A stretch of DNA of 64,000 nucleotides from Eublepharis macularius (taxonomy: Eukaryota > Chordata > Lepidosauria > Squamata > Eublepharidae), in assembly GCF_028583425.1 (NCBI RefSeq), contig NC_072802.1, positions 16,873,926 through 16,937,925 of the forward strand. Reading direction: 5' to 3'. Of the stretch, positions 24,016-35,156 are shown in pieces. The notes under the pieces are model-generated. The model ran no database searches. It saw nothing but the letters and a program-made list of their open reading frames with translations, and was not told the origin of the DNA. Position numbers and translations under genes: made by a program. Positions within the stretch are counted from its first letter, which is position 1, and the number at the start of each line of letters is the position of its first letter.

Positions 24016-24017
24016 CA

Positions 24018-24125
24018 CAATTCGTTGTTGTGGATTTTCCGGGCTGTATAGCCGTGGTCTTGGCATTGTTGTTCTTGACGTTTCGCCAGCATCTGTGACT
24101 GGCATCTTCAGAGGTGTAGCACCAA
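24018..24125. repeat. Dispersed repeat fragment (TTTCCGGGCTG type)
   Basis: GTTGTGGATTTTCCGGGCTG, CTTGACGTTTCGCCAGCATC and GACTGGCATCTTCAGAGGTG have the look of a common reptile interspersed repeat. I recognise it as recurrent but cannot assign the family. Confidence 0.5.
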
Positions 24126-24142
24126 AAGACAGAGATCTCTTA

Positions 24143-24344
24143 GAGCTAAGCTACAAGTGACGCCTGACACAGGTTGGACACTTGTCAGCTTCCCTCAAGT
24201 TTTGATGGGAAATGTAGGCATCCTGGTCTTGCAGCTGTAATGGAGAGCCAAGCTGTAAAACCAGGACACCTACATTTCCCATCAAAACTTGAGGTAAGCT
24301 GAGAAGTGTCCAACCTGTGTCAGGCGTCACTTGTAGCTTGGCTC
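24143..24344. mobile_element. Palindromic hairpin element
   Basis: The outer arms GAGCTAAGCTACAAGTGACG ... and the complement of CGTCACTTGTAGCTTGGCTC pair along about 48 bp. Inner arms (CCTCAAGTTTTGATGGGAAA on the left and TTTCCCATCAAAACTTGAGG on the right) pair too, with a short centre near 24240. Flanks are TTA on the left and TCA on the right. A third copy of the end (CGTCACTTGTAGCTTGGCC) lies at 24424. Confidence 0.85.
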
Positions 24345-25204
24345 TCAGTGTCACAGTGTGGAGTGCAAGTGAACAGGGAGGAATACAAGTGAGTCTGTTC
24401 ACTTGCTGTTCAAGTGTCATTCGTCACTTGTAGCTTGGCCTTCAGCTTTCAGGCTGCCTAAGTGATTGTTGCAGTGAGATAGGGTCAGACCTGTGAGCCT
24501 TCTGGACGCAGATTTTCTTTCCCATCCAAATCTCAGAGATTTGGGGGGGGAGGCAGCAGATTCCTCATTTGATCTTTGAAATGTTTACCTTTAAGGTGTA
24601 ATTAAAATCTAGCTTCTTCAGTCATAAAATACAGTGTTTTAGAATGCCGCACGGTGATTTTGGAGATGAGAGTTATAAGCTTGCCTTAGGCAAACTTCTG
24701 TCATTTCTGTTCTTTGGCTCCAACCTTCCACAAAATTAAAAGTTCTCAGTGCCATTTAACACACTTAAAGTGTTTGTTTCTCCCTTTCCCCCTTTTTTGC
24801 AAGAGTTAAAAAATTTCTTATAAGAGGTTTTGAGAGAGACCACGAATAGACTTCTAGTGCAGAATAAACGTAGAAGCCTCGCGAGGTGCTGACCTAAAGA
24901 TCCGTTTGCATTTCCCCAAATACACTTGCCTTATATGAACATACCGAGGTACCTCTTACTGACTCAGAGTTGTCTACTTTGGCTGGCAGCTACTCTCTGT
25001 GGTCTCAGGCAAAGAAATGAGGGCAGCTGAAGACATTCTGCTGCCCCACTCTCTGTCCTCCCTACCATTTTGCACCTGAGGTCAGCAGCAGAGACATAGG
25101 TATGAGCGCAAGGTAAATTGCAGGAGTAACTGCCTTACACTGGAGGCCAGAAGCAGCTACATAGTTGTGGGGGTGGGGAACTCCTGCTGATTGGGTGCCC
25201 CAAC

Positions 25205-25355
25205 ACGTTACTTGGGTTTTTTGTCTGTCAAACTGGCTCTGTAGAGAAATGTCTTCCCCAACACTTGCCACCAATAACCTTTTCATGGGAAACGCTTGAA
25301 CCTGGATCTTTCTGTACATATAGCAATATGTGCTGTATCGTTGAGCCAGGGCCCT
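25205..25355 (-). mobile_element. tRNA-derived SINE
   Basis: On the minus strand it starts GGGCCCTGGCTCAACGATAC, has a B-box region GGTTCAAGCG, then CATGAAAAGGTTATTGGTGG and ACATTTCTCTACAGAGCC. This is the order of the common squamate tRNA-headed SINE with a CTGGAGAG-type body. Confidence 0.65.
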
Positions 25356-26224
25356 TCCCCATGTATGCTGGTTTTTATGTAGGGTAAGAATGGAGTTCCT
25401 AGGGCTCTTTATGCCTTGCTTTTAAAAAGAAAGCAGGTGGCTTGGAAGTTTTCTCCCTATAAGTTCTCACTGAACCGGTTGTGGGGGACCAATTAAATAA
25501 ACAACCCAACATTTCCAGAATTTTCCGGCGGGATTTTATTGTGGCCATACATGCCTTTGTGTGTTTAACTTGGTTGACATGGAAGAAGCCAATTTTTCAT
25601 GACCACTGTTGCATCTGCACAATACCATCCAGCGGAGCTGTTCTGAATAGCGAAGCAGTCATTACAGTCGAGTGACACAGGCAGCCACCCTGTGAAAAAG
25701 AAAAGCTCTTCAGTTGCCCACTGTGACCAATATACAAAAGTCTTTGCCAACGTCTCTTACATGCATTCTGACTTGGATTCTCTAGTTACAACCATACCAC
25801 AAATGGAGGCCTCTGATCTTGCTGCTTCCTGAATTATTTCATAGCAAAATGAAAGACCGCTTGGGGATGCTGACAAAGTTCTTTGGTGAACTGTAGTCTA
25901 GTGCCTGCTTGCTAGACCCTTACCCATCTTGTCTTGTCAAAGCCAGCTGCAAGAAATGGGCCCTTTTTATCATGCTGCTTAATATAAGCTTTGACCATTA
26001 TGTTCTGGGATTGAAAAGAAGCTGTGATCCACTCTGTTACCAAAAAGAACCTCTTGCACAGCATGGTTCATAATAATTGTTAGTGACAGTTGTGTTTCCT
26101 TCAGCTAAAATTAGCTGCCAATTGCATGCTTTGTATGTGGGCACTCAGGAAAATAGTTATTTTTTCTTGAGGGTTCTGAATTGGCTCACTTTGTGTATTT
26201 GTGCGCATGCTGATTTTGTTTATT
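25356..26224. other. No gene seen
   Basis: Unique-looking sequence; no repeat, RNA gene or splice-bounded exon recognised. Confidence 0.5.
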
Positions 26225-26432
26225 TGTTTACTTCATTTATTCCCTATTTTTCTCTCCAGTGGAGAGCCAAAGCAGCTCACATCATTTTCTTCTCCATTTT
26301 CACAATAACCTGGTGAGATAAAGTATTGAGATTACATTACTGGCCCAAGGTCACCCAGCATGCTCCAGAGGCAGAGTGGAGATTTGAACCTAGGGGTCCC
26401 GGATCCTAGTCCTACATTCTAACCCTGGGCAA
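26225..26432 (-). mobile_element. tRNA-derived SINE, old copy
   Basis: The complement order is a head at the right (GAACCTAGGGGTCCCGGATC as the B-box side), CAAGGTCACCCAGCATGC in the middle, and CTCTCCAGTGGAGAGCC/TTCCCTATTTTTCTC at the 3' side. Diverged from the other Sauria-type copies. Confidence 0.65.
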
Positions 26433-27411
26433 CTCTGCCTTGCAGTGTCTCCTTGAAGACTGCAATATGAAAACTGGGCAGGGAAAGGAACACATTTCTT
26501 ATTTGTTGTCCATATTTTGCATATATTATTCCTGGGCCAAATCAATTGAGAGAGACAGGAGCGAGAGTATAATTTTTGTAAATTGGGTTCACATTTTTTT
26601 AAAAAGTTCTAATCAATATAAAAAATCTAAGATTGCGCCATCAGACTGAGTGGGGGGGGGGTAAATGATCCACCTCTGATCATGTGCCATCAGTGGTTAT
26701 TGGCGTTGAGCTAGTCTGGTTGCCAACTGTGCAGGTGCAAAGTAGGCCCAGATGCCTGTTATGTATCTCAAACGGATTGAAAACCGTAGAAGAAGGTAGT
26801 TTGATTAGTGATTGAACTGAATATTGTGAAAGATAGACATTATTAATCCAAGCTAATTATTTTCAGTCATCAGCTACAGTAGGCCTGTTGCCGATTCCAT
26901 TGCGGAGGAAAGCGATTACACGGGGGCAATTGTGGGGCAGCTCCAGCATCTCTGCAAAATAGCAGTGTCATTCAGGTTCAGCTTTTGATCATCAAAATTA
27001 TGTTGGCTGCCCTTGTCAGTGATCATCTATTGGTTAGAGATGAGATGATCTTATAATTCTCCTACATTTTTCCTGGTCCTTGGAGAATCAGGGGATTGCA
27101 GATTTGCTTTACATCCTTCCCTTTACTGGGATGGCATCTGGAAGAGGATGTTGCTCTGGTAACTGTAATCTCTAGACTAACTTGGCTAGCAAGGTCTACT
27201 TGCCAGCCTCTGCTGAATATTTTTCTACTATGTCTATTTGCCTCATAAGTTGTTCAGCAAATGTGCAGGTCAACAACAGTATATCCGGTTCAAATGAACT
27301 AAAAGAACATGAGAAAGTTCTGTTGTCATAAGCTCTATTCCTTTGATCACATTGATTCTCCTTTAGCAGGTCTCCTTCCTTCCCTGGCTTGGGAATCCTT
27401 AGAAAAGATGG

Positions 27412-27592
27412 ATTTGAGTCCAGTGGCACATTAGAGACCAACAAGATTTTCAGGGTGTAAACTTTCGAGAGTCAAAAGGTGTCTGAAGATGGGAGCTCTG
27501 ACTCTCAAAATCGTATTCGTCTCTACGGTGCCATTCGACTCAAATCCTGATGTTCTACTACAGATCAACATGGCTACCCACCTAAAACCATC
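27412..27592. mobile_element. Inverted-dimer repeat, same architecture as 18299
   Basis: The left arm GGATTTGAGTCCAGTGGCAC ... TTTCGAGAGTC is the reverse complement of the right arm GACTCTCAAAATCG ... GTGCCATTCGACTCAAATCC. The right side then runs forward into CTACAGATCAACATGGCTAC. Related in layout to 1640 and 18299, although the sequence has drifted. Confidence 0.75.
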
Positions 27593-27699
27593 CTCTTGGA
27601 AAAGATGGAGAATGACGGTGCCTTGTGTGGATTCAAGCCATAAGTCCACCTTGCTCAGTATTGCCTGCCCTTACTGGTGGTGGTTCTCCAGGATCTGAG

Positions 27700-27830
27700 G
27701 CAGACGGAGGTTTTTCCAGTTCCTGCTCCCAAAGAACCTTCCACTGCAGATGTGAGGGACTGAACGTGTGACTTTTTCAAGGTTGCTTTACCAGTGAGCC
27801 GTGTCCTCCCCCACCAGAGCTAGACTTGGT
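27700..27830 (-). mobile_element. tRNA-derived SINE head
   Basis: Minus strand: GGACACGGCTCACTGGTAAA (A-box region), then ACACGTTCAGTCCCTCACAT (B-box region), then GGAAGGTTCTTTGGGAGC. Spacing fits a Pol III tRNA-type promoter. Confidence 0.6.
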
Positions 27831-28718
27831 GGCTTCTGCTTGCCAAGCAACACATGACAAAAATTAGAGTGGAAACTAAAAGGACAAAGCACAAAAGGAC
27901 AGGTAGTGGAGGAAAGCAACAAATGAAATGAACATTTCAGTCCATTTGGGTCAGGCTGGTCTTTCCTAGTATGTAGCTTTTTAAAAAAATGTCAGCCTAA
28001 TATTCATTATAGTAAAGTAAAAGTAATGTCACAGCCAAGCCCACAACTGGCAAGTAAATTACACATTTTTCTGTTTCTGGACATATTGACGTACATTATA
28101 TATAATATATCCTTACTTTTTTTTTTAAGTCATCCTAATTCATTGTGTTTCAATAATTTTTGTTCTGTTGCGTTTGGTTTCCAGAGGCACTGAGTAAAAT
28201 GAACAATATTTTAACTTACCTACTAGCAGCTAAAATTAAATACTATCTTGATTAATTTTAGATGAAGGCTGTAATTTAATATTTAAAAGAAGATTATCCA
28301 TTTTACATCTGGTGAGATGAAAAGTCTACATATATGGCTGAGAGTAATCTATCCATTGCTTTATGAACCCAAAAATCCTCCAGGGAGACAATGTCAGATC
28401 CATATTACATCCCTGAGTGTTAAGCTTTGTCTTTGCATAACTGATATAGTCAAAAGATGCTTAAGAATCCATGTAACATGTTGCCTTTTTATCTATACAT
28501 CTGCTCTCCTTATTGTGCATTCATTAATCCACCTCACAGCCAGAAGAAATGATATTTGAGAGAATTGCATCATTTACTCTCATCCGTTAGTAGGACTTGA
28601 AAACGTCTGTTTCATTGTTGTAAGAATATTGTGTTGGAAGTGTTGCTGACCGCTGTGCAGAGAATAATTTCCTTTAAAAAAAAAGTGAGTGAACTAAGCA
28701 CACATTCTGCATGTTTTA

Positions 28719-28786
28719 CAGTGCAATCTTAAGCAGAATTACTCCAGTCTAAGCCCACTGGAGTAACTCTTCTTAGGATTGCAATG
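28719..28786. mobile_element. Short hairpin MITE (CAGTGCAATC family)
   Basis: Inverted arms CAGTGCAATCTTAAGCAGAA and the complement of TTCTTAGGATTGCAATG surround a CTCCAGTCTAAGCCCACTG core. TTA lies on both sides (28716-28718 and 28787-28789), a possible 3-bp duplication. Another copy is at 32990. Confidence 0.8.
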
Positions 28787-29107
28787 TTAACAGGTGAGCT
28801 TGCAGATCATGGTTTGCCACGATATGAGCAAGGCTCCAAGGAGCCTTGGCATGGCTTGCCGTGATCCCAGCTTCCCTTCTCCCCCCCGTCAGATACATGG
28901 CAAGTGATGTGTATTGTATATTTATTCCTTGTGATTCTCTGCCACCTTTCCTCCATCGTGGATCTGAAGGTGGCAACCATGAGACTTCCAGAAGATCTAT
29001 CATCCACACATTGGTCATCCCCATCCTTGATCTGCTTTGCTTCAAGAATGTAGTTGTGTGTCATGTGTCTCCCAGTTATGAGAACCAGTGTAGTTAGAGG
29101 TTAGAAT

Positions 29108-29504
29108 TAGAGATGGGCACGAACGGGGAAAAAATAAACTATGTGGTTCATCAAATTTCACGAACCACGAACTTTCATGAACCTGTCCCTGGTTTGCGAA
29201 CCTGTTCGTTTGGTTCATGAAAACGTCACATCCAGGTCAGAAAATCATCACTTCTGGGCCAGCAGAAGGTCACTTCCAGGTCAGCAGAAGGTTTGCAGGA
29301 AGTCCATCCCCTGTTACTTAGGAAACTGATTGATCAGCACCAGGCTGTCTGCAGTGATGAACCAAAACACAAACCAAATGAACCAGCCTAAAGTTTGTGG
29401 CGGTTTGTCAGAATTGGGATCTGACGAACCGCTGGTTCACAAACCGCAAACTGGCCTGGTTCGTCATGAATTTTAGTTCATATTTTGGTTTGTGCCCATC
29501 TCTA
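29108..29504. mobile_element. Non-autonomous hAT element with perfect 8-bp duplication
   Basis: The ends TAGAGATGGGCACGAAC and (complement) TAGAGATGGGCACAAACC are inverted. GTTAGAAT flanks it at 29100-29107 and 29505-29512, an exact 8-bp target duplication as in hAT elements. The interior repeats short GGTTCA/TGAACC words on both strands. No coding capacity. Confidence 0.9.
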
Positions 29505-29514
29505 GTTAGAATGT

Positions 29515-29670
29515 CAGACAAGGGTCTGAGCAACCAATGTTGAAATCCTCACTCTGCCAAGGAAGCTTGCAAGATGACCTTGGGACAGTCTCATGCTCAG
29601 TCCATCCTATCTCACAGGGTTGTTGTGAGAAATAATGAGAGGTAAGCCACTTCACAGTATGCTGTCAGGA
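29515..29670 (+). mobile_element. tRNA-derived SINE, old copy
   Basis: GTTGAAATCCTCACTCTG (B-box side), AAGATGACCTTGGGACAGTC, CTATCTCACAGGGTTGTTGT and GTAAGCCACTTCACAG follow the Sauria-type order in forward orientation. The left end is lost next to the hAT copy. Confidence 0.65.
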
Positions 29671-30179
29671 TTTGTATTTCTGGTGTATCCTCTTTCCTCT
29701 TGGTACTGTAGCCCATTCTTTGTCTTGAACCTAGCACTGGGAAACATATTAGTTCATGACTTCTATGATAACTCCTTTTTCTAGGAGTCATCTCAGAACA
29801 TTGCATACAAGTTTCCGCTGTGTGTATAAGAGTATCAGGGATTGTTGTACAGTGTGTGTAATGACAGAACACCACCAGTTGTTCCCTTTACTGATGTAAG
29901 TTAATTTTCTTATGCTTCAGACTGCTTCCTCTTGCATTAATTGTTGTTTATCCTACTCACTTACACTTTGTTCATCTGCACCCCTTTAGAGAGAGACCTG
30001 GACCCCTGTCACCTCTCTCATCATCCATTATATGTAGCAGCTTTATCCATTCCAGTCCCTTACATACAGAATCACACTTAACGAATTTATGATGGGATCA
30101 CACCAAAGCTCTACTACCCCCAACTCCTCCCCTTTCTTCTCCCTCTTTCCCTATTAAAACATGGGATATCATTTCCTCT

Positions 30180-30292
30180 TCAAAGCATCTAAAGAAGTGA
30201 GTTCTGACTCACAAAAGTTGGTGCAAAATGTTCTTAGTCTTTAAGGGGCCACTGGCTACAGAAGACTAACACAGGTACCCCTCTGGATTATC
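30180..30292 (+). mobile_element. Dispersed repeat fragment, family of 8935
   Basis: GAAGTGAGTTCTGACTCACAAAAG, shown as a stem-like pair around GACTCAC, then TTCTTAGTCTTTAAGGGGCC and GAAGACTAACACAGGTACCC. It follows the order of the 8935 unit but is diverged. Confidence 0.6.
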
Positions 30293-30445
30293 AAATAGGA
30301 TTGCCAGCCATAGCTGGGACACCCGGGGGGAGAATTTGGGGGGCGAGGACAAGGTATTTGGTGTTGCACCAACATGTAATGTCACTTCCAGTACAAAACG
30401 AGAATTTACATCATTGTATTGGAGCAACACTCTTAAGATTCATCT

Positions 30446-30487
30446 AAAACTCTATGGTTTAACCGTAGAGTTTAACCATAGAGTTTT
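30446..30487. repeat. Perfect 14-bp inverted repeat
   Basis: AAAACTCTATGGTT and AACCATAGAGTTTT are exact complements around a 14-base spacer that itself contains GTAGAGTTT. No promoter or terminator context. Confidence 0.9.
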
Positions 30488-31094
30488 CAGTAAATCAGAG
30501 GGTCATGCTGATGTGATGATGGTGCTTCCAGTTGTGCACTGGCAGTGACATCATGATTTGGTACAGCATTGAACACCCTGTTCCATTTCCTCCCCACCTT
30601 CCCTGGTGAGCAGTGATGGGAACAAAGGTCAGGCTCCCTTGAGCGCCATTATCAAAGAAGTTAAATAAATAGGAAGTGCTTCCTTCTTTTTCCATGCCAA
30701 AAGAAGTCATTTTGGCTGCGGTCTGAAGCATGCTTACTTTTAACCCATGAAGACTCTTGAACAGCCTAGCATCTGCTTTGAGCAGCAGCAGACCGCAGGC
30801 AGAGAAAGATCTTTCACCGTGCCTGCTGTCTTTGACTGGAGATATCAAGGACTAAACCAGAAGATCTACATGCATATAGCTTGTGCTCTGTCATGTAGGC
30901 ACAACTCTCCAGTTTGAAGAAAGCATCAGTGGATAATGAGGGCATTTTTTTTTTACCAGGAAATGGAGACGATACCTAATGAAATAGGCAGAGTTGAATA
31001 GTAGGCAGCTGTAACCAAATCTCACTTGGACTCAGCATGTGAAAAATATATGGTCTTCAATAGATGGAAAAGAGATGATCTTTGGATACCACCA

Positions 31095-31684
31095 CAGAGG
31101 TGGGCACAAACTGGGAAAATACCAAACTGTGCGGTTCATGGTTCATCAAATTTAATGAACCACAAACTTTCACGAACTTGCCCCGGTTTGCGAATCAGTT
31201 CATTTTATTTATTTAAAGAAATTTTTATTGGTGAGTACAAAATTAATACACATATTCCCCATCTTACCTATATTATATCAACCCCCACCCTTTCCCTCCC
31301 CCCTCTTTATAGACTTCCAACAGCTTTTCAACCCTTAACTTATCCTATTACTTAACTTATTTTCAACTAAATTCTTCTAAATCACATACGTATTATATCT
31401 CTTACTCTAAGCATTTTCGCGAATCAGTTCATTTGATTTGTGAAAACGTTACTTTTGGGGCAGCTGAAGGTCTACAGAAAGCCCCTCCCCCCATTTCCTA
31501 GGAAACTGATTGATCGACACCAGGCTGTCTGCAGTGACAAACTGGGAAATGAACCAAATGAATCGGCCTAAAGTTTGTAACGGTTCGTCAGAAATTGGCT
31601 CTGATGAACCACTGGTTCATGAACCACGAACTGGCCCGGTTCGTGATGAACTTTGGTTCATATTTCGGTTCATGCCCATCTCTA
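31095..31684. mobile_element. hAT element, second copy, split by an L1 3' fragment
   Basis: The ends CAGAGGTGGGCACAAAC (degenerate) and the complement of TAGAGATGGGCATGAACC match the element at 29108, as does the interior (GATTGATCGACACCAGGCTG against GATTGATCAGCACCAGGCTG). No clean 8-bp duplication remains. An L1 tail sits inside. Confidence 0.85.
31206..31418 (-). mobile_element. L1 3' UTR fragment, severely 5'-truncated
   Basis: Matches the 3' UTR of the L1 at 2717 (TTTTTATTGGTGAGTACA, CCTTTCCCTCCCCCCTC, AGACTTCCAACAGCTTT). It is bounded by a 16-bp duplication GCGAATCAGTTCATTT at 31190-31205 and 31419-31434. Only about 210 bp were copied. Confidence 0.95.
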
Positions 31685-31689
31685 ATCTA

Positions 31690-32986
31690 GGACAACATGC
31701 GGGTGAATGCAAATTTCCCCCATGACTAAGGTGAAAAGCAATAGAAATTAATATGTTTGCCAATATATGCGGCATACCATTTATATTTAGAGAGAACAGT
31801 AAGGAGATAGTTTTGTCTGTTTTGAATCCTTCATATCTTTTCTTCAAGCTGACTCATGCAGGTGAGACAAGCTTCTTCTCTCCCCCACCCCATCTTGAGT
31901 CTGGTTCATTTTCAGTGCCGCTGAAAGGCAAGCAAGGGATAATAAATCCAGCCAGAGACGTACAATAATTGCAACCTCCTGAATTTCACAGTTGAAAGGA
32001 AGGAAGACATTTTCCTCTATTAAGAGGTGCACCTGCTTAATATTCTGTTAAATTCAATACACATATGGCTACAATTTTCCTTTATCCATTTAAAATAGAA
32101 AGGACTCTCCCATAAAAATAATGCACTATATTCTAAATGCTAATTAGGCCACATGTAAGATATGGGGTTGCATCTAGCTAGCTGTCTAATCCCCTCTTAA
32201 CTCTGTCTGTGCTTGTGGCTATCACTGTCTCCACTGGTAATGAATATCAGTGGATATGAATCATATAAGTGACCCCTTCTTGGACTAGCTACACAATCAC
32301 AAGGGTTCAAAGGCCGCTTTGGTGGCTTCAAGATCTTCATCCCATTTGTCATGGGACAAATTCAGGAGATGCTTCTCCCTATGCCAGCTGTCTATGGCAC
32401 TTGAGCCACCTGCGTAGCTAATGGGACATTTTCAGATTGCATCAGATACCCCAACATGGTATATCTTTGCAAGATACCTTTGGACCAGTCAGGTTGCTCT
32501 GGATCTCTAAGATTTGTCCCCTCCCATCCCTCCATCAAGCTCTGCCTTGGTGGTTTTCTGTTTTGTTTAGCAAACCCTGCCTTCTCTCCGAGTGGCTCAA
32601 GGTGGAGTAGATAGTTCATTGTATTTGGCAAATTTACCTTGCAATATATAAACCAATCAAAGGTATTAAAGCCTCAAGAGTGAACTCACATCATCAGCTG
32701 GGTAGACCTTAACAAGTCTACGTCGGAACATAGCAGTGTAGACAACAAATTGTGTAACATCGTTTGTTACAGATCTAAGTTTGCTTTCCTTCATTAGGGA
32801 CAGGGCATATAATGGCCAATGGCTACTAGATCTTCAAAGACAAAACCTGACGATGTATGGCATATTACTTCAGCCCGTGTTTGTCACCAAGTCAGAAACT
32901 GGAGTGAATGGTGAAAGATTTACAGTTTTTAAGTCCAAGAGAGAATCTGCACAGCAAAGCAACTGGCCTCTATTGTGTGTCCAGAT
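31690..32986. other. No gene seen
   Basis: Unique-looking sequence with short open frames only; nothing recognised on either strand. Confidence 0.5.
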
Positions 32987-32989
32987 TGA

Positions 32990-33077
32990 CAGAAAAATCC
33001 TAAACAGAGTTACTCCAGTCTAAGCCCACTGAAGTCAATGAGCTTAGACTGAAGTAACTCTGCTTAGGATTTCACTG
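32990..33077. mobile_element. Short hairpin MITE (CAGTGCAATC family)
   Basis: Arms ATCCTAAACAGAGTTACTCC and (complement) ATCCTAAGCAGAGTTACTTC pair around CCCACTGAAGTCAATGAG. The core GTCTAAGCCCACTG matches the copy at 28719. TTA follows at the right edge and TGA precedes at the left. Confidence 0.8.
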
Positions 33078-33596
33078 TTAATGTCAGTAGTCTTATAAAA
33101 CTGGCCTTTGAATTTTCTTGATGGTTCCTTTTTCTCCTAATTACTTGAAGAATTTGTGCTGCCTGTTTTTGTGCTGTTCTAAGGTTTTGTTTTCTTTTTT
33201 AAATATACTTTTTGCCATTTTTAGTGAGAGTCTGGAGATGCTTGGTGTATGTGTGGTCTTCCTACCATGTATGTAGTTAAACTGTCAATGGCAGATCAAG
33301 GGGGGGGGTTGGGGGGTCTTTGTGGTTTTCAGAGAAACAGGCATTTTAGCAGGGGGTATATTCTTTCAGTTGCATCTTGCTAAAAAGATAGTTCTCTGAT
33401 ACAGCATTGATCTGTGCGGTTGTAATCTTTGTGTTATCCCTGTGTGAGGCTGTCCTTAAAGATAACACAGAAACGTTGGTTTGTGTAGGAAGTGGCTACC
33501 CAGTTACTCTTTACTGCCAGCTGATTTGATTGTATTTGCCACGGTTTGGGAAGACATCCAGACTCAGTTTAAGGTGCCAATGTTTACCTGTTACCT

Positions 33597-34138
33597 GAGA
33601 GCTGCTCAGTGGTTAAGTGGTTGGGTTGTGAATCAGCACTCTGCTAGTTCAACTGCCTTGAGCTCAGCAGGTAGCCTTGGGTGAGCCTCTCCTCTCAGCT
33701 CCCCGATGTAGGATAAAGGTAAAGGTAGTCCCCCTATGCAAGCACTGAGTCATTACTGACCCATGGGGGGATGTCGCATCACAACATTTTCTTGGCAGAC
33801 TTGTTACGGGGTGGTTTGCCATTGCCTTCCCCAGTCATCTACACTTTACCCCCAGGAAACTGGGGACTCATTTTACTGACCTCGGAAGGATGGAAGGCTG
33901 AGTCAACCTTGAGCCGGCTACCTGAACCCGGCTTCCGCCAGGATCGAACTCAGGTCATGAGCAGAGCTTGGGCTGCAGTACTGCAGCTTACCACTTTGCA
34001 TCATGGGGCTCTTCCCTGATGTATTATGGGGATAACAACAACACTGACTTCATTTACTGCTCTGAGTGGAACACTGATCTGTCTAGAAGAGCCATATATA
34101 AGTGCAGTTATTACTATTATTATCTGGCAACCCTAGGC
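33597..34138 (+). mobile_element. tRNA-derived SINE, split by a second SINE
   Basis: The left half (33597-33713) has GTTAAGTGGTTGGGTTGTG and GAGCCTCTCCTCTCAGCTCC. The right half (34015-34138) has GGGGATAACAACAACACTGA and the TTTACTGCTCTGAGTGG tail with (ATT)n. Together they match the SINE ends at 20010 and 34425. Confidence 0.7.
33714..34010 (-). mobile_element. tRNA-derived SINE of a second family
   Basis: On the minus strand it starts GCCCCATGATGCAAAGTGG, has a B-box region GAGTTCGATCCTG, then GGTAGCCGGCTCAAGG, CCATCCTTCCGAGGTCAG, GGCAATGGCAAACCACCCC and a GGGGACTACCTTTACCTTTA end. GATGTA borders both sides (33708-33713 and near 34018), a probable short target duplication. Confidence 0.8.
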
Positions 34139-34424
34139 ATGGGGGCCAGTTCATGAGATCTGGTGCTTCTGCTTGGACAGTGTATTTAAAGCATTCCAGG
34201 TTGCATGATGGAGAGAGAGAACACTTTTCAAGCCACCACTGTCAGCACAATCACTGTGGTCCGCTAGTATGGGAGAAGCTTGAGTCTCTGGCCACAGCCC
34301 CTCATGTTTCTAAGATCACACGGGACCTGCCTCATGTACAAACTCACCCACAAGTTGCAACCCCTCCCAAATTGTCTCAGAGAAAAAAGGGAGGGGACGT
34401 TGTAGCTCCCTTGTTCTTAGACAA

Positions 34425-34550
34425 ATCTCACCAGCTGTATTGTGGGGATAAAAATAACACTGGCTTTGTTCACTGCTCGGAGTGTGGCACTGATCTGTCC
34501 AGAAGGGTGGTATGAAAGCACTGCTGTTGTTGTTATTTATTATTAAGCCC
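34425..34550 (+). mobile_element. SINE 3' part
   Basis: CAGCTGTATTGTGGGGATAA, CACTGCTCGGAGTGTGGCAC and a (GTT)n/(ATT)n tail repeat the 3' half of the SINE at 34015. The 5' half is missing. Confidence 0.6.
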
Positions 34551-34993
34551 ATTACTACCTGGGGGCAACATTTCTCCCTTTATGGACCTGTCCTTTCCAC
34601 CTTTGCTTTTGGTGCTTTCGCAGGGATCCACTTGTTCCAGGAATACCTGAAGTTATGCATTTGGGGTTATTGGGCCAGTATTGTAGAACAGCTTGCTCAA
34701 GAAGATGAGTAGGCCACCTTACTTGCTAAGTTTCAGGACTAGTAAAGTAGTTCTGTTTCAAAGGGTTTTCTGAGTAGCTATGATAATTATCAGGCAGGCT
34801 TTTTAATCCATTTTGATATCTGATGGAAAACTTTTTAAAAAAATTCCAGACACGCAGGCGCTTTTATAAAAAAAACCCATTGTCGATTCTGATGGCAAAC
34901 ATGGTTTTTTCCTCCCATTTCAGAAACCTTAAAAGAGAAAGTGTTGTCCCGTTTTTTTTTTATGAAGGTTTTGTCCATTTTTGGTGAGACTAT

Positions 34994-35153
34994 GGTCGTT
35001 TCCACGCGGCTTACCTTTGCTCGTAACGACCCGTAAGATTGCGCAAAAAACGCGGAGGATCGCGTTTTCTCGCGCGAGAAAATGCGATCTTCCGTGTTTT
35101 TTGCGCAATCTTACGGGTCGTTACGAGCAAAGGTAAGCCGCGTGGAAACGGCC
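34994..35153. mobile_element. 160-bp near-perfect palindromic MITE
   Basis: Two 80-bp arms meet with no spacer at TCTCGCGCGAGA. By eye only four arm positions mismatch, and all four are transitions. The ends are GGTCGTTTCCACGCGG and (complement) GGCCGTTTCCACGCGG, with TAT and CAT outside. The sequence is unusually CpG-rich for this window. It belongs to the GGCC-end group (8069, 10121, 15453, 44697, 61308). Confidence 0.95.
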
Positions 35154-35156
35154 CAT

